From Paenisporosarcina sp. FSL H8-0542 (GTDB taxonomy: Bacteria > Bacillota > Bacilli > Bacillales_A > Planococcaceae), in NCBI RefSeq assembly GCF_038632915.1, contig NZ_CP152050.1, forward strand, positions 166,001-230,000: a stretch of DNA of 64,000 bases. The letters run 5' to 3'. Position 1 is the first letter of the stretch. The number at the start of each line of letters is the position of its first letter. Below, piece by piece: positions 9,418-19,948 of the stretch. The position numbers were made by a program, and so were the translations under genes. Below the pieces are notes generated by a model. It did not search any database, was not told the DNA's origin, and was given only the letters and a program-made list of their open reading frames with translations.

Positions 9418-11845
9418 TCGATTTACACAACGCGCACAAAAAGTACTCCAATTAGCTCAAGAAGAAGCCATTCGTATGAAGCACGAGTCAATTGGTACTG
9501 AACATATATTATTAGGATTAATTCGAGAGGGTGGCGGAATTGCTGCCAAAGCAATGGAAGCAATCGAAGTCAGTCCGCAAATGATTGAAGAAGGCATTGA
9601 AGAACTGGTAGGAATGGGAACTGGTGACGTAGGTCCAATCGTTCATTACACACCACGTGCGAAGAAAGTCATTGAGTTATCAGTAGACGAATCGCGTAAA
9701 CTGGGCCATTCATACATCGGCACAGAGCATTTATTGCTGGCATTGATTCGCGAAGGTGAAGGTGTAGCTGCTCGTGTGCTTAACAATTCAGGTGTCAGTT
9801 TGAATAAAGCACGTCAACAAGTGCTGCAATTACTAGGGAGCAACGATCATGTTCAAGCGAACAGCGGAAACAATCCTGCTGCGAGCACACCAACGCTTGA
9901 TAGCTTGGCTCGTGATTTAACACAAATTGCACGCGAAGGAAGCTTGGATCCAGTCATTGGACGTAGCAAAGAAATCACGCGTGTCATTGAAGTGCTATCA
10001 CGTCGTACGAAAAACAACCCTGTTCTTATTGGGGAACCGGGTGTCGGTAAAACAGCCATCGCTGAAGGTTTGGCACAACAAATTGTGCAAAATGAAGTAC
10101 CGGAAATTCTGCGTGACAAACGCGTCATGACATTGGATATGGGTACAGTTGTTGCGGGTACAAAATACCGTGGTGAGTTTGAAGATCGCTTGAAAAAAGT
10201 GATGGATGAAATTCGCCAAGCGGGTAACGTCATTCTATTTATCGATGAGCTCCACACATTGATTGGTGCCGGTGGTGCAGAAGGCGCTATTGATGCATCA
10301 AATATCTTGAAACCGTCACTTGCTCGTGGCGAACTTCAATGTATTGGTGCAACAACGCTTGATGAATACCGTAAATATATTGAAAAAGATGCTGCTTTGG
10401 AGCGTCGTTTCCAACCGATTCAAGTGGATGAACCTTCAGTTGAAGAGTCCATTCAAATCATCAAAGGACTTCGTGATCGTTATGAAGCCCATCACCGTGT
10501 GAAAATTACGGATGCAGCGATTACTGCAGCGGCTAAAATGTCAGACCGTTACATTTCAGACCGTTTCTTACCGGACAAAGCCATTGATTTAATTGATGAA
10601 GCCGGTTCGAAAGTGCGTTTGCGTTCATACACGACACCGCCGAATTTGAAAGAACTGGAAACTCGTTTAGAAGCAATCCGTTCGGAGAAAAACGCGGCTG
10701 TTCAAAGCCAGGAGTTTGAAAAAGCAGCATCATTCCGTGATACGGAACAAAAGCTGAAAGAAGAACTCGAAAGCACGAAGAAGTCTTGGAAAGAAGAACA
10801 AGGCAGAGCCGAGTCTGAAGTAACTGTGGAAGATATCGCGGCAGTTGTTTCCATGTGGACGGGAATTCCGGTTTCAAAACTGGCACAAACCGAGTCTGAG
10901 AAATTATTGAAATTAGAAGATACATTGCACCAACGTGTTATCGGTCAAGCGGAAGCAGTTACAGCGATTTCTCGTGCAGTACGCCGAGCACGCGCTGGAT
11001 TGAAAGATCCAAAACGTCCAATTGGTTCATTCATTTTCCTTGGGCCAACTGGTGTCGGTAAAACAGAACTTGCCCGTGCACTTGCAGAGAGCATGTTTGG
11101 CGACGAAGATGCAATGATTCGCGTCGACATGTCCGAGTACATGGAAAAACACTCGACTTCACGACTTGTCGGTTCACCTCCTGGTTATGTTGGATTTGAA
11201 GATGGCGGTCAATTGACAGAAAAAGTTCGTCGCAAACCGTATTCTGTTATTCTTTTAGATGAAATCGAGAAAGCACATCCAGATGTCTTCAATATTTTGT
11301 TGCAAGTGTTGGAAGATGGTCGCCTAACTGATTCTAAAGGACGCACAGTCGACTTCCGCAACACGGTTGTTATTATGACATCCAACGTTGGCGCGGAAGC
11401 GTTGAAGAAAAACAAATACGTCGGCTTCAACTTGCAAGACGGCGAACAGAAATACAAAGACATGAAAGGCAAAATGCTCGAAGAGTTGAAAAAAGCCTTC
11501 CGTCCTGAATTCTTAAACCGTGTCGATGAAATGATTGTGTTCCATTCTTTAGAAAAAGAACACTTGAAAGAAATCGTGACATTAATGACTGCTCAATTAA
11601 CGAAACGCTTGAAAGAGCAGGAAATTGAGCTTGTGTTAACAGAAGCGGCTCAAGAAAAAATCACAAAAGAAGGGTACGACCCAGAGTACGGTGCACGTCC
11701 GCTCCGTCGTGCACTTCAAAAACACGTGGAAGATCGCTTGTCTGAAGAACTATTAAAAGGTACGGTGTTGACAGGAAACAATATTGTGTTCGATGTTGAA
11801 AACGATGAATTTATCGTTCGTACAAAAGAAGCAGTAACAGAATAA
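9407..11845 (+). CDS. clpC: ATP-dependent Clp protease ATPase subunit ClpC
   Basis: 812-residue HSP100 unfoldase that pairs with ClpP and adaptor proteins. Two N-terminal Clp repeats, AAA-1 with Walker A GEPGVGKT (about residue 208), a UVR/middle segment ([16 protein letters not shown]), and AAA-2 with GPTGVGKT (about 545) and LLDEIEKAH. The KYVGFN stretch in the C-terminal half is at the position of the ClpP-docking loop. Start ATG 9407 (MMFNRF as in Bacillus) after GAAGGAGAGG; it overlaps mcsB. Last gene of the CtsR operon. Confidence 0.98.
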   Translation: MMFNRFTQRAQKVLQLAQEEAIRMKHESIGTEHILLGLIREGGGIAAKAMEAIEVSPQMIEEGIEELVGMGTGDVGPIVHYTPRAKKVIELSVDESRKLGHSYIGTEHLLLALIREGEGVAARVLNNSGVSLNKARQQVLQLLGSNDHVQANSGNNPAASTPTLDSLARDLTQIAREGSLDPVIGRSKEITRVIEVLSRRTKNNPVLIGEPGVGKTAIAEGLAQQIVQNEVPEILRDKRVMTLDMGTVVAGTKYRGEFEDRLKKVMDEIRQAGNVILFIDELHTLIGAGGAEGAIDASNILKPSLARGELQCIGATTLDEYRKYIEKDAALERRFQPIQVDEPSVEESIQIIKGLRDRYEAHHRVKITDAAITAAAKMSDRYISDRFLPDKAIDLIDEAGSKVRLRSYTTPPNLKELETRLEAIRSEKNAAVQSQEFEKAASFRDTEQKLKEELESTKKSWKEEQGRAESEVTVEDIAAVVSMWTGIPVSKLAQTESEKLLKLEDTLHQRVIGQAEAVTAISRAVRRARAGLKDPKRPIGSFIFLGPTGVGKTELARALAESMFGDEDAMIRVDMSEYMEKHSTSRLVGSPPGYVGFEDGGQLTEKVRRKPYSVILLDEIEKAHPDVFNILLQVLEDGRLTDSKGRTVDFRNTVVIMTSNVGAEALKKNKYVGFNLQDGEQKYKDMKGKMLEELKKAFRPEFLNRVDEMIVFHSLEKEHLKEIVTLMTAQLTKRLKEQEIELVLTEAAQEKITKEGYDPEYGARPLRRALQKHVEDRLSEELLKGTVLTGNNIVFDVENDEFIVRTKEAVTE

Positions 11846-11853
11846 AACTATTG

Positions 11854-11890
11854 GAGCATTCCGGCGAGGCTGTTCGGAATGCTCTTTTTT
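11854..11890 (+). terminator. Terminator of the ctsR-clpC operon
   Basis: GAGCATTCCG (11854-11863) pairs with CGGAATGCTC (11875-11884), followed by TTTTTT. Confidence 0.95.
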
Positions 11891-11909
11891 ACATAATGCT
11901 CTATGTAAA
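11888..11909 (+). repeat. Inverted repeat before radA, possible operator
   Basis: TTTACATA and TATGTAAA form a perfect 8-bp inverted repeat with a 6-bp spacer, between the clpC terminator and radA. It could be a dimeric repressor site or a simple hairpin; no known regulator was recognised. Confidence 0.35.
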
Positions 11910-11956
11910 CGATGTTGTTGATAGTAGTAAAGGAATCTGCGAAAGTAGGAGGTACT

Positions 11957-13333
11957 ATGGCTAAACGTAAAACAAAATTCTTGTGTAACTCATGTGGCTA
12001 TGAATCTGCTAAATGGATGGGACGCTGCCCTGGTTGTGGCGCATGGAACACCATGGTGGAAGAAGTGGAAGTGGTCGTAAAAGGACCCCGCCGCACGTTC
12101 CAGCATTCTGAAAAAATCGCACAAAAAGCGACCCCGATTACAGCTGTTGAAACGGTTGATGAACCACGCGTAGATACGGATCTTGCTGAATTGAACCGTG
12201 TACTTGGAGGCGGAATTGTACCTGGGTCACTTATTTTGATTGGTGGAGACCCCGGTATCGGTAAATCCACACTGTTGCTGCAAGTTTCCTCATTACTGGC
12301 GAACAAAGGGCAACGCGTATTGTATATGTCTGGGGAAGAGTCCATCCGACAAACGAAACTTCGTGCAGAACGTTTGGGTGTGGCATCTTCTGAGCTCTAT
12401 ATTTATTCAGAAACCAACTTGGAACTAGTGAATGAGGCAATCGATCAAGTCGAACCAAAGTTTGTCGTAATTGACTCCATTCAAACAGTTCACCATCCTG
12501 AAGTTACGTCTGCCCCAGGTAGCGTTTCACAAGTGCGGGAATGTACAGCGGAATTGATGCGCATTGCCAAAACGAAAAACATTGCGATTTTCCTTGTGGG
12601 TCATGTAACGAAGGAAGGTCAGATTGCCGGACCGCGATTACTTGAACATATGGTGGATACAGTTCTGTACTTCGAAGGCGAACGTCACCATACGTATCGC
12701 ATTTTGCGTTCACAGAAAAACCGTTTTGGTTCAACCAACGAGATTGCTATTTTTGAAATGTTACAAGGTGGATTAAAAGAAGTATTGAACCCTTCTGAAT
12801 TGTTCTTGCAAGAACGTTCACAAGGAGCGGCAGGTTCAACCGTTGTCGCTTCTATGGAAGGGACACGACCGATTCTGGTTGAAATTCAGGCTTTGATTAC
12901 GCCGACGAGTTTCAACTATCCGAAGCGTATGGCAAGCGGGATTGATCAAAACCGGATTTCTTTACTGATGGCCGTATTAGAGAAGCGGGTCGGAATGCTG
13001 CTGCAAACGCAAGATGCCTACATTAAAGTAGCCGGTGGCGTGAAGCTGGATGAGCCAGCCATCGATTTGGCTGTCTTGACGACCATCGTTTCCAGTTTCC
13101 GTGATGTTGCGGCGAGTGCACATGACTGCTTTATTGGAGAAGTGGGGTTAACAGGTGAAGTGCGTCGTGTGTCCCGAGTGGAACAACGCGTGCAGGAAGC
13201 GGCGAAACTTGGATTCAAACGCGCAATTATTCCAGCGTCGAACCTTGGCGGCTGGGACTATCCGAAAGGTATTCAAGTGGTTGGCGTTGAAACCGTAAAT
13301 CAGGCATTAAAAGAAGCTTTCCCGAACGCTTAG
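11957..13333 (+). CDS. radA: DNA repair protein RadA
   Basis: 458-residue RecA-like helicase that promotes branch migration in recombination. N-terminal Cys4 zinc finger (C10xxC13 and CPGC), Walker [11 protein letters not shown] near residue 95, the RadA-specific KNRFG motif near 253, and a Lon-protease-like C-terminal domain. ATG 11957 has AGGAGG at 5-6 nt; an upstream ATG extension lacks a ribosome site. The stop codon lies in the loop of a terminator hairpin. In Bacillus disA follows; here it does not. Confidence 0.96.
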   Translation: MAKRKTKFLCNSCGYESAKWMGRCPGCGAWNTMVEEVEVVVKGPRRTFQHSEKIAQKATPITAVETVDEPRVDTDLAELNRVLGGGIVPGSLILIGGDPGIGKSTLLLQVSSLLANKGQRVLYMSGEESIRQTKLRAERLGVASSELYIYSETNLELVNEAIDQVEPKFVVIDSIQTVHHPEVTSAPGSVSQVRECTAELMRIAKTKNIAIFLVGHVTKEGQIAGPRLLEHMVDTVLYFEGERHHTYRILRSQKNRFGSTNEIAIFEMLQGGLKEVLNPSELFLQERSQGAAGSTVVASMEGTRPILVEIQALITPTSFNYPKRMASGIDQNRISLLMAVLEKRVGMLLQTQDAYIKVAGGVKLDEPAIDLAVLTTIVSSFRDVAASAHDCFIGEVGLTGEVRRVSRVEQRVQEAAKLGFKRAIIPASNLGGWDYPKGIQVVGVETVNQALKEAFPNA

Positions 13334-13356
13334 GCGTTTTGGGAAAGCTTTTTCTC
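13314..13356 (+). terminator. Terminator overlapping the radA 3' end
   Basis: Nested stem: AAGCTTTCCC (13314-13323) with GGGAAAGCTT (13341-13350) and inner AACGC with GCGTT; the radA TAG sits in the 4-nt loop. TTTCTCT follows on +, and CTTCTTTTA follows on -, so it may act in both directions. Confidence 0.85.
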
Positions 13357-13545
13357 TAGTATCTCGAAGGAGGAGATTCCGCTGGGAGAATCTAGGTGAA
13401 ACCGAACCGTGCGGATTAAAACCTCTGCCACGCCGATTAACTTCCCTACACCATAAATTCCAAGTGACTGACGCTTTTCATAAGAAACTTTACGATTGCC
13501 TTCTTCGTCAAGTAGGTGTTTCCGTTTGAAAACGTGTATAATCAA
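13330..13545 (-). CDS. Small ORF convergent with radA, unknown function
   Basis: A 71-codon open frame on the minus strand fills the radA-yacL gap; all three plus-strand frames are broken by stops here. The product would be basic and soluble (it contains [20 protein letters not shown] and ends [11 protein letters not shown]). The only start is TTG at 13545 and no ribosome site precedes it. It ends within a two-way terminator, as a convergent gene would. I do not recognise it; it may be a remnant or a chance frame. Confidence 0.3.
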   Translation of the reverse strand: MIIHVFKRKHLLDEEGNRKVSYEKRQSLGIYGVGKLIGVAEVLIRTVRFHLDSPSGISSFEILEKKLSQNA

Positions 13546-13562
13546 AAACAGGAGGTGGGCCA

Positions 13563-14642
13563 GTGTTAAAGTGGATTATTCGAATTACATTTATCTTGAT
13601 TGGTGGAACGCTCGGGTTACTTTTTTTACCGCAATTATACGATCTTATACATTTATCTTCTAACCCGTGGCTGAACAATCCGTATGTGTCTGTGCTAATA
13701 GGAGCCATTCTTTTGTTTGTACTTGCTTTACTGTTGACCGACTATTTGATCGAGTTTTTAAGTTGGATGGAAGATCGATTGCTGAAAGCGCCAATTGGTG
13801 ATTTGTTGTTTGGTACACTCGGTCTGATTATTGGGCTTAGTGTCGCATTTCTTTTGAATTTTGCGGTGGATTCCATACAGCTTCCAGTCATTGATGCGGT
13901 ACTTCCCATATTGCTGACCATCACTTTAGGATATCTTGGTTTCCAGGTAGGCTTCAAGAAGCGCGATGAAATTGTTCAAATGTTTACTGCTAATAAAACG
14001 GTTGTACAAAAGAAAAAGTTCGATGAAAACAACCCTCAGGAATTGCAACAAGCATCATATAAATTACTCGATACAAGTGTCATTATCGATGGTCGGATTT
14101 CTGATATTTCTGCAACGGGTTTCCTTGAAGGGGTGCTTGTCGTACCTCAGTTTGTATTAACTGAACTTCAGCATATTGCCGATTCTTCGGATACATTGAA
14201 ACGTACACGAGGTCGACGTGGTCTTGATATCTTGAAACAACTTCAGTCCGAGCGAGCTTCAGCTGTTTTGATTACAGAAGAAGATTTTGATGATGTGGCA
14301 GAAGTTGATTTGAAACTGATGCGTCTTGCGAAGAAAATGGACGGCATGGTAGTGACCAATGATTTCAACTTGAATAAAGTGTGTGAATTGCATCAAGTGC
14401 CTGTTCTGAATATCAATGATCTTGCGAATGCGGTCAAACCAGTCGTGATTCCCGGTGAAGAAATGCATATCGTGGTCATCAAAGATGGCAAAGAACAAAA
14501 TCAAGGTGTAGCTTATCTAGACGACGGAACGATGATTGTCGTGGAAGATGGCAAGTCGTATATCGGCCAAGCAATTAACGTCATTGTTACAAGTGTTCTT
14601 CAAACTTCGGCTGGGCGAATGATTTTTGCTAAAACGAAATAA
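13563..14642 (+). CDS. yacL: PIN/TRAM domain membrane protein YacL
   Basis: 359 residues. Four N-terminal hydrophobic segments (to about residue 115), then a PIN nuclease-like domain starting near LLDTSVIIDGRI with acidic residues at VIIDGR, VLTELQ and VVTNDFNLN, and a C-terminal TRAM domain (VAYLDDGTMIVVEDG). The biochemical role is not established; a PIN fold suggests RNA cleavage at the membrane. GTG start with AGGAGGTGGG upstream. Follows radA directly because disA is missing; ends at an inverted repeat. Confidence 0.92.
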   Translation: MLKWIIRITFILIGGTLGLLFLPQLYDLIHLSSNPWLNNPYVSVLIGAILLFVLALLLTDYLIEFLSWMEDRLLKAPIGDLLFGTLGLIIGLSVAFLLNFAVDSIQLPVIDAVLPILLTITLGYLGFQVGFKKRDEIVQMFTANKTVVQKKKFDENNPQELQQASYKLLDTSVIIDGRISDISATGFLEGVLVVPQFVLTELQHIADSSDTLKRTRGRRGLDILKQLQSERASAVLITEEDFDDVAEVDLKLMRLAKKMDGMVVTNDFNLNKVCELHQVPVLNINDLANAVKPVVIPGEEMHIVVIKDGKEQNQGVAYLDDGTMIVVEDGKSYIGQAINVIVTSVLQTSAGRMIFAKTK

Positions 14643-14662
14643 ACAATTACACCTAAAATAAG

Positions 14663-14715
14663 AGGCTGCCCTTTCTGTCAACAACACCAGACAGCTAAGG
14701 CGGCCTCCTTTTCCA
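14663..14715 (+). terminator. Long hairpin between yacL and ispD
   Basis: GAGGCTGCCCTTTCTGTC (14663-14680) pairs over most of its length with GACAGCTAAGGCGGCCTC (14691-14708), followed by CTTTTCC. Probably a partial terminator, as downstream genes are read in the same direction. Confidence 0.65.
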
Positions 14716-14739
14716 TCAAGAAAGAGGAGAATACTTGAA

Positions 14740-15435
14740 ATGAAATATATCGTTGTATTACCGGCTGCGGGTAGCGGGAAACGGATGAAGGCCGGACGTA
14801 ATAAATTATTTCTTACATTGCGCGATAAGCCAATTCTCATCCATACACTTGAGGTCTTTGAACAAGATACAAATTGCGTTGGGATCTGGCTCGCAGTGAA
14901 GCCTGAAGAGCGTGTGACGATTCAGGAGATGTTGAACGAGTATAACATTACGAAAGTGAAAGGGATGCCTGAAGGTGGCGAGGAACGTCAATACAGTGTG
15001 TATGCCTGCGTCCAAGCAGCTGAGCATGAGGCTGACTTGATTCTCGTGCACGATGCGGCAAGGCCTTTCATCGAACCAGCCGTGATTTCCCAATTGGTTC
15101 AAAAAGCTCATGAGACCGGTGCTGCCATCGCTGGTGTGAAAGCAAAAGACACCATGAAACGTGTACGCAATCACATTATTGAAGAAACGGTGGACCGTGA
15201 TCAATTGTGGATGATCCAGACTCCACAAGCTTTCCGTAAGGACATTTTGATGAAGGCGCAACAGCAAGCAGAACAAGATGGGTTTCTCGGGACAGATGAA
15301 TCCATGTTAGTCGAACGACTGAATATCCCTGTGTACGTGGTAGAGAGTACGTATGATAATGTAAAAATGACGACACAAGAAGATTTATTGATAGGCGAAG
15401 CCATCTTACAAAAACGACAGCAGGAGGAAAACTAA
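14740..15435 (+). CDS. ispD: 2-C-methyl-D-erythritol 4-phosphate cytidylyltransferase
   Basis: MEP-pathway enzyme (EC 2.7.7.60) that joins CTP to MEP. 231 residues, with the nucleotide-binding LPAAGSGKRMK at the N-terminus, VHDAARPF in the middle and ESTYDNVKMTTQEDL near the end. Its TAA is followed directly by the ispF ATG, so the two are coupled. ATG preceded by AGAGGAG. Confidence 0.97.
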   Translation: MKYIVVLPAAGSGKRMKAGRNKLFLTLRDKPILIHTLEVFEQDTNCVGIWLAVKPEERVTIQEMLNEYNITKVKGMPEGGEERQYSVYACVQAAEHEADLILVHDAARPFIEPAVISQLVQKAHETGAAIAGVKAKDTMKRVRNHIIEETVDRDQLWMIQTPQAFRKDILMKAQQQAEQDGFLGTDESMLVERLNIPVYVVESTYDNVKMTTQEDLLIGEAILQKRQQEEN

Positions 15436-15912
15436 ATGTTTCGAGTTGGACAAGGGTTTGATGTACATGAATTTGCAGAGAATAGACCGCTTATTTTAGG
15501 TGGCGTGACGATTCCATACGAAAAAGGTTTAATCGGGCATTCAGATGCCGATGTTTTATTACATACAGTAACGGATGCGGCACTGGGCGCAATTGGTGAA
15601 GGGGATATTGGACGTCATTTTCCCGATACGGACCCTGAATTTAAAGATGCAGATTCCGCAAAATTACTTGCATACATTTGGAACATCGTTGAAGAAAAAG
15701 GCTATAAATTAGGCAATGTGGATTGCACGATTATTGCACAGGCACCAAAGATGGCACCTTATATTAATCAAATGCGTGACCGCATCGCACAACTGCTAAA
15801 TGCGGAACCAACGCAAGTGAATGTCAAAGCGACAACAACCGAAAAGCTTGGCTTTACGGGACGTGGAGAAGGCATCGCGGCACAGGCGACGATATTACTC
15901 ATTCAAAAATAA
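15436..15912 (+). CDS. ispF: 2-C-methyl-D-erythritol 2,4-cyclodiphosphate synthase
   Basis: MEP-pathway enzyme (EC 4.6.1.12), homotrimer. 158 residues, normal length. Metal ligands in GFDVH (Asp9, His11) and [10 protein letters not shown]; the C-terminal [15 protein letters not shown] motif is complete. Translationally linked to ispD by zero spacing, with AGGAGG inside the ispD end. Confidence 0.98.
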   Translation: MFRVGQGFDVHEFAENRPLILGGVTIPYEKGLIGHSDADVLLHTVTDAALGAIGEGDIGRHFPDTDPEFKDADSAKLLAYIWNIVEEKGYKLGNVDCTIIAQAPKMAPYINQMRDRIAQLLNAEPTQVNVKATTTEKLGFTGRGEGIAAQATILLIQK

Positions 15913-15968
15913 GTATGACCTGTGTTAAACTGGACAAAGTTTAGCACGTATTCGAGGAGGACACACAC

Positions 15969-17432
15969 ATGACACAAGAAGTTCGCGTACGCTACGCACC
16001 AAGCCCAACAGGAAATTTACATATTGGTGGAGCCCGCACTGCCTTATTCAACTATTTATTTGCACGCCATCACGGCGGTAAATTCATTGTTCGTATTGAA
16101 GATACGGATATTGAACGTAACATTGAAGGTGGCGAATTATCGCAACTGGAAAACTTGAAATGGCTTGGCATGGAATATGATGAGTCTGTTGATATCGGTG
16201 GACCATATGCTCCTTACCGTCAAATGGAACGTTTGGACATTTACCAAAAGCATGCAGTAGAAATGCTTGAAAATGGTCATGCGTATAAATGTTTCTGCAC
16301 AACGGAAGAGTTGGAAGTTGAGCGTGAAGAGCAAAAAGCAAAAGGTGTCGCTGCACCAATGTACAAAGGTACATGCCGTAACTTAACGAAAGAACAAGTG
16401 GCGGAAAAAGAGGCGGCAGGTCTTGCACATACCATTCGCATGCGTGTACCTGCAGATGTAACGTATACATTTGAAGACTTGGTGCGCGGTTCGGTTTCAT
16501 TTGAATCGAAAGATGTTGGTGACTGGGTGCTTGTTAAAGCAAATGGTATTCCGACTTATAACTATGCAGTTGTTTTGGATGATTATTTCATGAAGATTTC
16601 TCACGTATTCCGTGGGGAAGAACATTTATCAAATACACCAAAACAAATGATGGTATTTGACGCATTTGGTTGGAAAGCGCCTGAATACGGTCATATGACA
16701 TTAATCATCAACGAAAGCCGTAAAAAACTTTCAAAACGTGACGAATCGATTATTCAATTCGTTGCTCAGTATAAAGATCTTGGTTATATCCCAGAAGCAA
16801 TGTTCAATTTCTTTGCGCTTCTTGGCTGGTCTCCTGAAGGAGAAGAAGAAATCTTCACGAAAGAAGAATTCATTCGCCAGTTTGACGTCAATCGCTTATC
16901 TAAATCACCATCGATGTTCGATAAACAAAAACTAACGTGGATGAACAATCAATATGTGAAGCAACTGTCTCTTGAAGAAGTAGTTGAACTTGCATTGCCT
17001 CATTTACAAAAAGCTGGTCGCTTGCCTGAAACATTGACAGAAGAAGAAAAACAATGGGCAACGGGCGTTATCGCGCTTTACCATGAACAAATGAGTTTCG
17101 GTGCTGAAATTACTGAGCTAACTGACCTATTCTTTAAGGATGAACTTGCATATGATGAAGAAGCTACTGCTGTTTTAGCTGGCGAACAAGTGCCGGAAGT
17201 TATGGCATCTTTCAAAACGCAACTTGAGCAACTGGAAGTGTTTGAAGCAGATGCTGTCAAAGCAGCAATCAAAGTCGTGCAAAAAGAAACGGGACATAAA
17301 GGCAAGAACTTATTCATGCCAATCCGTGTTGTGACGACTGGTCAAACACACGGTCCGGAATTGCCTAACGCAATCGCGTTAATCGGCAAAGAAAAAGTAC
17401 TTGCGCGTGTGGAGAAATTCGCAAAACAATAA
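15969..17432 (+). CDS. gltX: Glutamate--tRNA ligase
   Basis: Class I synthetase (EC 6.1.1.17), 487 residues; in Bacillales it also charges tRNA-Gln for later amidation. HIGH-type HIGGARTA near residue 18 and KMSKS-type KLSKR near 252. A Cys-containing segment ([11 protein letters not shown] and CRN) lies at the zinc-knuckle position. ATG after GAGGAGGAC. The Cys T-box and cysE-cysS follow. Confidence 0.98.
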   Translation: MTQEVRVRYAPSPTGNLHIGGARTALFNYLFARHHGGKFIVRIEDTDIERNIEGGELSQLENLKWLGMEYDESVDIGGPYAPYRQMERLDIYQKHAVEMLENGHAYKCFCTTEELEVEREEQKAKGVAAPMYKGTCRNLTKEQVAEKEAAGLAHTIRMRVPADVTYTFEDLVRGSVSFESKDVGDWVLVKANGIPTYNYAVVLDDYFMKISHVFRGEEHLSNTPKQMMVFDAFGWKAPEYGHMTLIINESRKKLSKRDESIIQFVAQYKDLGYIPEAMFNFFALLGWSPEGEEEIFTKEEFIRQFDVNRLSKSPSMFDKQKLTWMNNQYVKQLSLEEVVELALPHLQKAGRLPETLTEEEKQWATGVIALYHEQMSFGAEITELTDLFFKDELAYDEEATAVLAGEQVPEVMASFKTQLEQLEVFEADAVKAAIKVVQKETGHKGKNLFMPIRVVTTGQTHGPELPNAIALIGKEKVLARVEKFAKQ

Positions 17433-17434
17433 GT

Positions 17435-17463
17435 TTGACTTTCATGCATGATGGTGTGAAAAT
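17435..17463 (+). promoter_or_regulatory. Candidate promoter of the T-box-cysE-cysS unit
   Basis: TTGACT (17435-17440), 17-bp spacer, GAAAAT (17458-17463). Placed just after the gltX stop and before stem I of the T-box. Confidence 0.5.
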
Positions 17464-17469
17464 GAAGCT

Positions 17470-17737
17470 ATCTTTAACCAAAACATCAAAACGCTTTGAT
17501 GAGGAGAAGTACATAAGGCACGCTCTTTAGAGAGGACCACCACCGGCTGAAAGTGGTCTGAGCTTAGGCACTATGGAAATGCACCTCTGAGCGCTCAGCT
17601 GAACCATTTAGTAAGCGAGCCGTACCGTCTACGTTACAAGACGCCAAGTGGGAAGGACCGCAAAACATCCTTCCAATCAGAGTGGAACCGCGCTATTACA
17701 GCGTCTCTGTCAGTCAATGACAGGGGCGCTTTTTATT
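17470..17737 (+). promoter_or_regulatory. T-box riboswitch specific for tRNA-Cys
   Basis: The T-box sequence AGAGTGGAACCGCG is at 17679-17692. Stem I carries an AGTA element (about 17507) and a specifier UGC at 17580-17582 followed by A, reading Cys. The TGGA that pairs with the tRNA end calls for discriminator U73, which tRNA-Cys has. Terminator: AGCGTCTCTGTCA with TGACAGGGGCGCT, then TTTTATTTT. Uncharged tRNA-Cys would let transcription enter cysE-cysS. Confidence 0.93.
17700..17737 (+). terminator. Regulated terminator of the Cys T-box
   Basis: 13-bp stem (17700-17712 with 17718-17730) followed by TTTTATTTT; competes with the T-box antiterminator. Confidence 0.92.
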
Positions 17738-17760
17738 TTGGTCAAAAAACTGTGAGGTTG

Positions 17761-17831
17761 TCTCGTAAAGTAAACTTGGAGATGAGACCTGTTTGAGCGT
17801 TAAATTATTCACAAGCCAAATATAGGGCTAC
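17761..17831 (+). repeat. Degenerate dispersed repeat, copy 2
   Basis: Matches 6942-6980 at 30 of 39 positions and shares a second TTCACAA-...-TAGGGC block. Lies between the T-box terminator and cysE. Confidence 0.5.
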
Positions 17832-17885
17832 CGATCGAATCAAAATCAAACAAAACATTTAACAAAAACTAACACAGGAGGAACG

Positions 17886-18551
17886 ATGATGTTCAGTCGA
17901 ATGAAAGAAGATGTTGAAGTCGTCTTCGAGCAAGATCCAGCTGCCAGACGTGTGCTGGAAGTTGTGCTGACGTATGCCGGGTTACATGCGGTTTGGGCAC
18001 ACCGTGTCGCACATGCGCTCTTTAAGCGAAAATTCTTTTTCCTGGCGAGAGTCGTATCGCAAGTGAGTCGATTTTTCACCGGAATTGAAATCCATCCGGG
18101 TGCCAAAATTGGTCGCCGCTTTTTCATAGACCACGGAATGGGTGTAGTCATAGGGGAAACGTGTGAAATTGGCGATAATGTAACGATATTCCAAGGAGTG
18201 ACACTTGGTGGTACAGGTAAAGAACGAGGGAAACGACATCCCACGTTACACGATAATGTATTGGTAGCAACAGGAGCAAAAGTACTTGGGTCGATTACGA
18301 TCGGCGAAAACAGTAAAGTCGGTGCAGGCTCGGTTGTATTGAAAAATGTTCCGCCAAATTCAACGGTTGTAGGTATTCCTGGAACAGTCGTCGTGCAAGA
18401 TGGAATCAAAGTGAAACGTGACTTGGATCACCAGGACTTGCCGGATCCAGTAGCGGATAAATGCAATATGCTAGAAGAAAAAATTGCCGTCTTGCGCGAG
18501 CAAGTCGCGCTTGTCAGTGAACAATTCGAAAAGGAGCGAAACGTTAAATGA
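17886..18551 (+). CDS. cysE: Serine O-acetyltransferase
   Basis: Hexapeptide-repeat acetyltransferase (EC 2.3.1.30) making O-acetylserine for cysteine synthesis. 221 residues: N-terminal helical part, then a left-handed beta-helix ([20 protein letters not shown] onward) with the catalytic His-Asp region in FIDHG, followed by [16 protein letters not shown] after AGGAGGAACG. Controlled by the upstream Cys T-box; the 3' end overlaps cysS by 4 nt. Confidence 0.97.
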   Translation: MMFSRMKEDVEVVFEQDPAARRVLEVVLTYAGLHAVWAHRVAHALFKRKFFFLARVVSQVSRFFTGIEIHPGAKIGRRFFIDHGMGVVIGETCEIGDNVTIFQGVTLGGTGKERGKRHPTLHDNVLVATGAKVLGSITIGENSKVGAGSVVLKNVPPNSTVVGIPGTVVVQDGIKVKRDLDHQDLPDPVADKCNMLEEKIAVLREQVALVSEQFEKERNVK

Positions 18552-19948
18552 GCATTCATATTTACAACACATTGACGCGTCAAAAAGAACCATTTGTGCC
18601 GCTTGAAGAAGGCAAGGTGAAAATGTACGTATGTGGACCGACAGTATATAACTACATCCACATCGGGAACTCCCGTCCGGTAATCGTCTACGATACCGTA
18701 CGTCGCTACTTGAAGTACCGTGGATATGAAGTGAATTTCGTTTCTAACTTTACGGATGTTGACGATAAAATCATCAAAACGGCAAATGAACTGGGTGAAG
18801 AAGTATCCGAATTAACCGAACGTTTTATCGCCGCTTATTTTGAAGATGTGGTTGCACTTGGTTGCCAGAAAGCGGATGCTCACCCACGTGTCACGGAACA
18901 TATGGACTCTATCATCGAATTCATCGAAGTCTTAATCGAAAAAGGCTATGCTTACGAGTCGCAAGGTGACGTTTATTACCGCACACGCAAGTTTGAAGGG
19001 TACGGCAAATTGTCCCAACAATCGGTTGATGATTTAAAAATCGGCGCACGCATTGAAGCGGGCGAAAAGAAAGAAGATGCACTTGATTTTGCATTGTGGA
19101 AAGATGCGAAGCCGGGTGAAATTTTCTGGAAGAGTCCTTGGGGCAATGGTCGTCCGGGATGGCATATTGAATGTTCCGTTATGGCTCGTGAAATTTTGGG
19201 AGATACGATTGACATTCATGCAGGTGGACAGGATTTGACATTCCCGCATCATGAAAACGAAATTGCACAGTCTGAAGCATATACAGGTAAGCAATTTGCG
19301 CGCTACTGGATGCATAATGGATATATCAATATTGACAACGAAAAAATGTCGAAGTCCCTTGGTAACTTTGTATTGGTGAACGACATTCGTAAACAAATCG
19401 ATCCTCAAGTGTTGAGATTCTTTATGTTGTCGGTTCATTACCGTCACCCAATCAATTTCTCGCAAGAGCTTGTGGAAAATGCGGAAAATGGGCTGGCGCG
19501 CATTCGAACATCATACTCGAATTTGGCGCATCGTCTTGAAGCATCTCCTGAACTAGGGGATCACAAGGATATCTGGTTAAACAAAATCGAAGAAGTCCGC
19601 ACCCAATTCGTTACGGCAATGGACGATGATTTCAATACGGCCAACGGAATTGCTGCCTTGTTTGAACTGGCGAGTCTGGCTAATGTATATCTAATTGAAA
19701 AACATACGGAAGCGGTTGTTCTTACTGCATTCATGAAAGCATTGAAAGAACTTTCACTTGTTTTGGGTATTGAAGTGGAAGTAAAAACAGAAGTACTGGA
19801 TGAAGAAATTGACGCTCTTATTGCGGAGAGAATCCAGGCGCGTAAAGATAAAGATTTCGCTCGTGCAGATGCCATCCGGGATCAATTGAAAGAAATGAAT
19901 ATTTTATTGGAAGATACGGCGCAAGGCATCCGTTGGAAACGCGGATGA
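18548..19948 (+). CDS. cysS: Cysteine--tRNA ligase
   Basis: Class I synthetase (EC 6.1.1.16), 466 residues. Zinc ligands: Cys29 (YVCGPTVYN), the Cys in HIECSVMA and the His in [12 protein letters not shown]-type HIGNSRP and KMSKS near residue 265 are intact. Starts in the cysE stop (ATGA) and its own stop overlaps the mrnC start. Confidence 0.98.
   Translation: MSIHIYNTLTRQKEPFVPLEEGKVKMYVCGPTVYNYIHIGNSRPVIVYDTVRRYLKYRGYEVNFVSNFTDVDDKIIKTANELGEEVSELTERFIAAYFEDVVALGCQKADAHPRVTEHMDSIIEFIEVLIEKGYAYESQGDVYYRTRKFEGYGKLSQQSVDDLKIGARIEAGEKKEDALDFALWKDAKPGEIFWKSPWGNGRPGWHIECSVMAREILGDTIDIHAGGQDLTFPHHENEIAQSEAYTGKQFARYWMHNGYINIDNEKMSKSLGNFVLVNDIRKQIDPQVLRFFMLSVHYRHPINFSQELVENAENGLARIRTSYSNLAHRLEASPELGDHKDIWLNKIEEVRTQFVTAMDDDFNTANGIAALFELASLANVYLIEKHTEAVVLTAFMKALKELSLVLGIEVEVKTEVLDEEIDALIAERIQARKDKDFARADAIRDQLKEMNILLEDTAQGIRWKRG

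Larger units (their letters stand above)
17433..17885 (+). other. 453-bp leader region between gltX and cysE
   Basis: No gene. Contains a promoter (17435-17463), the Cys T-box riboswitch with terminator (about 17470-17737), and a degenerate repeat (17761-17831) before the cysE ribosome site. Confidence 0.85.
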
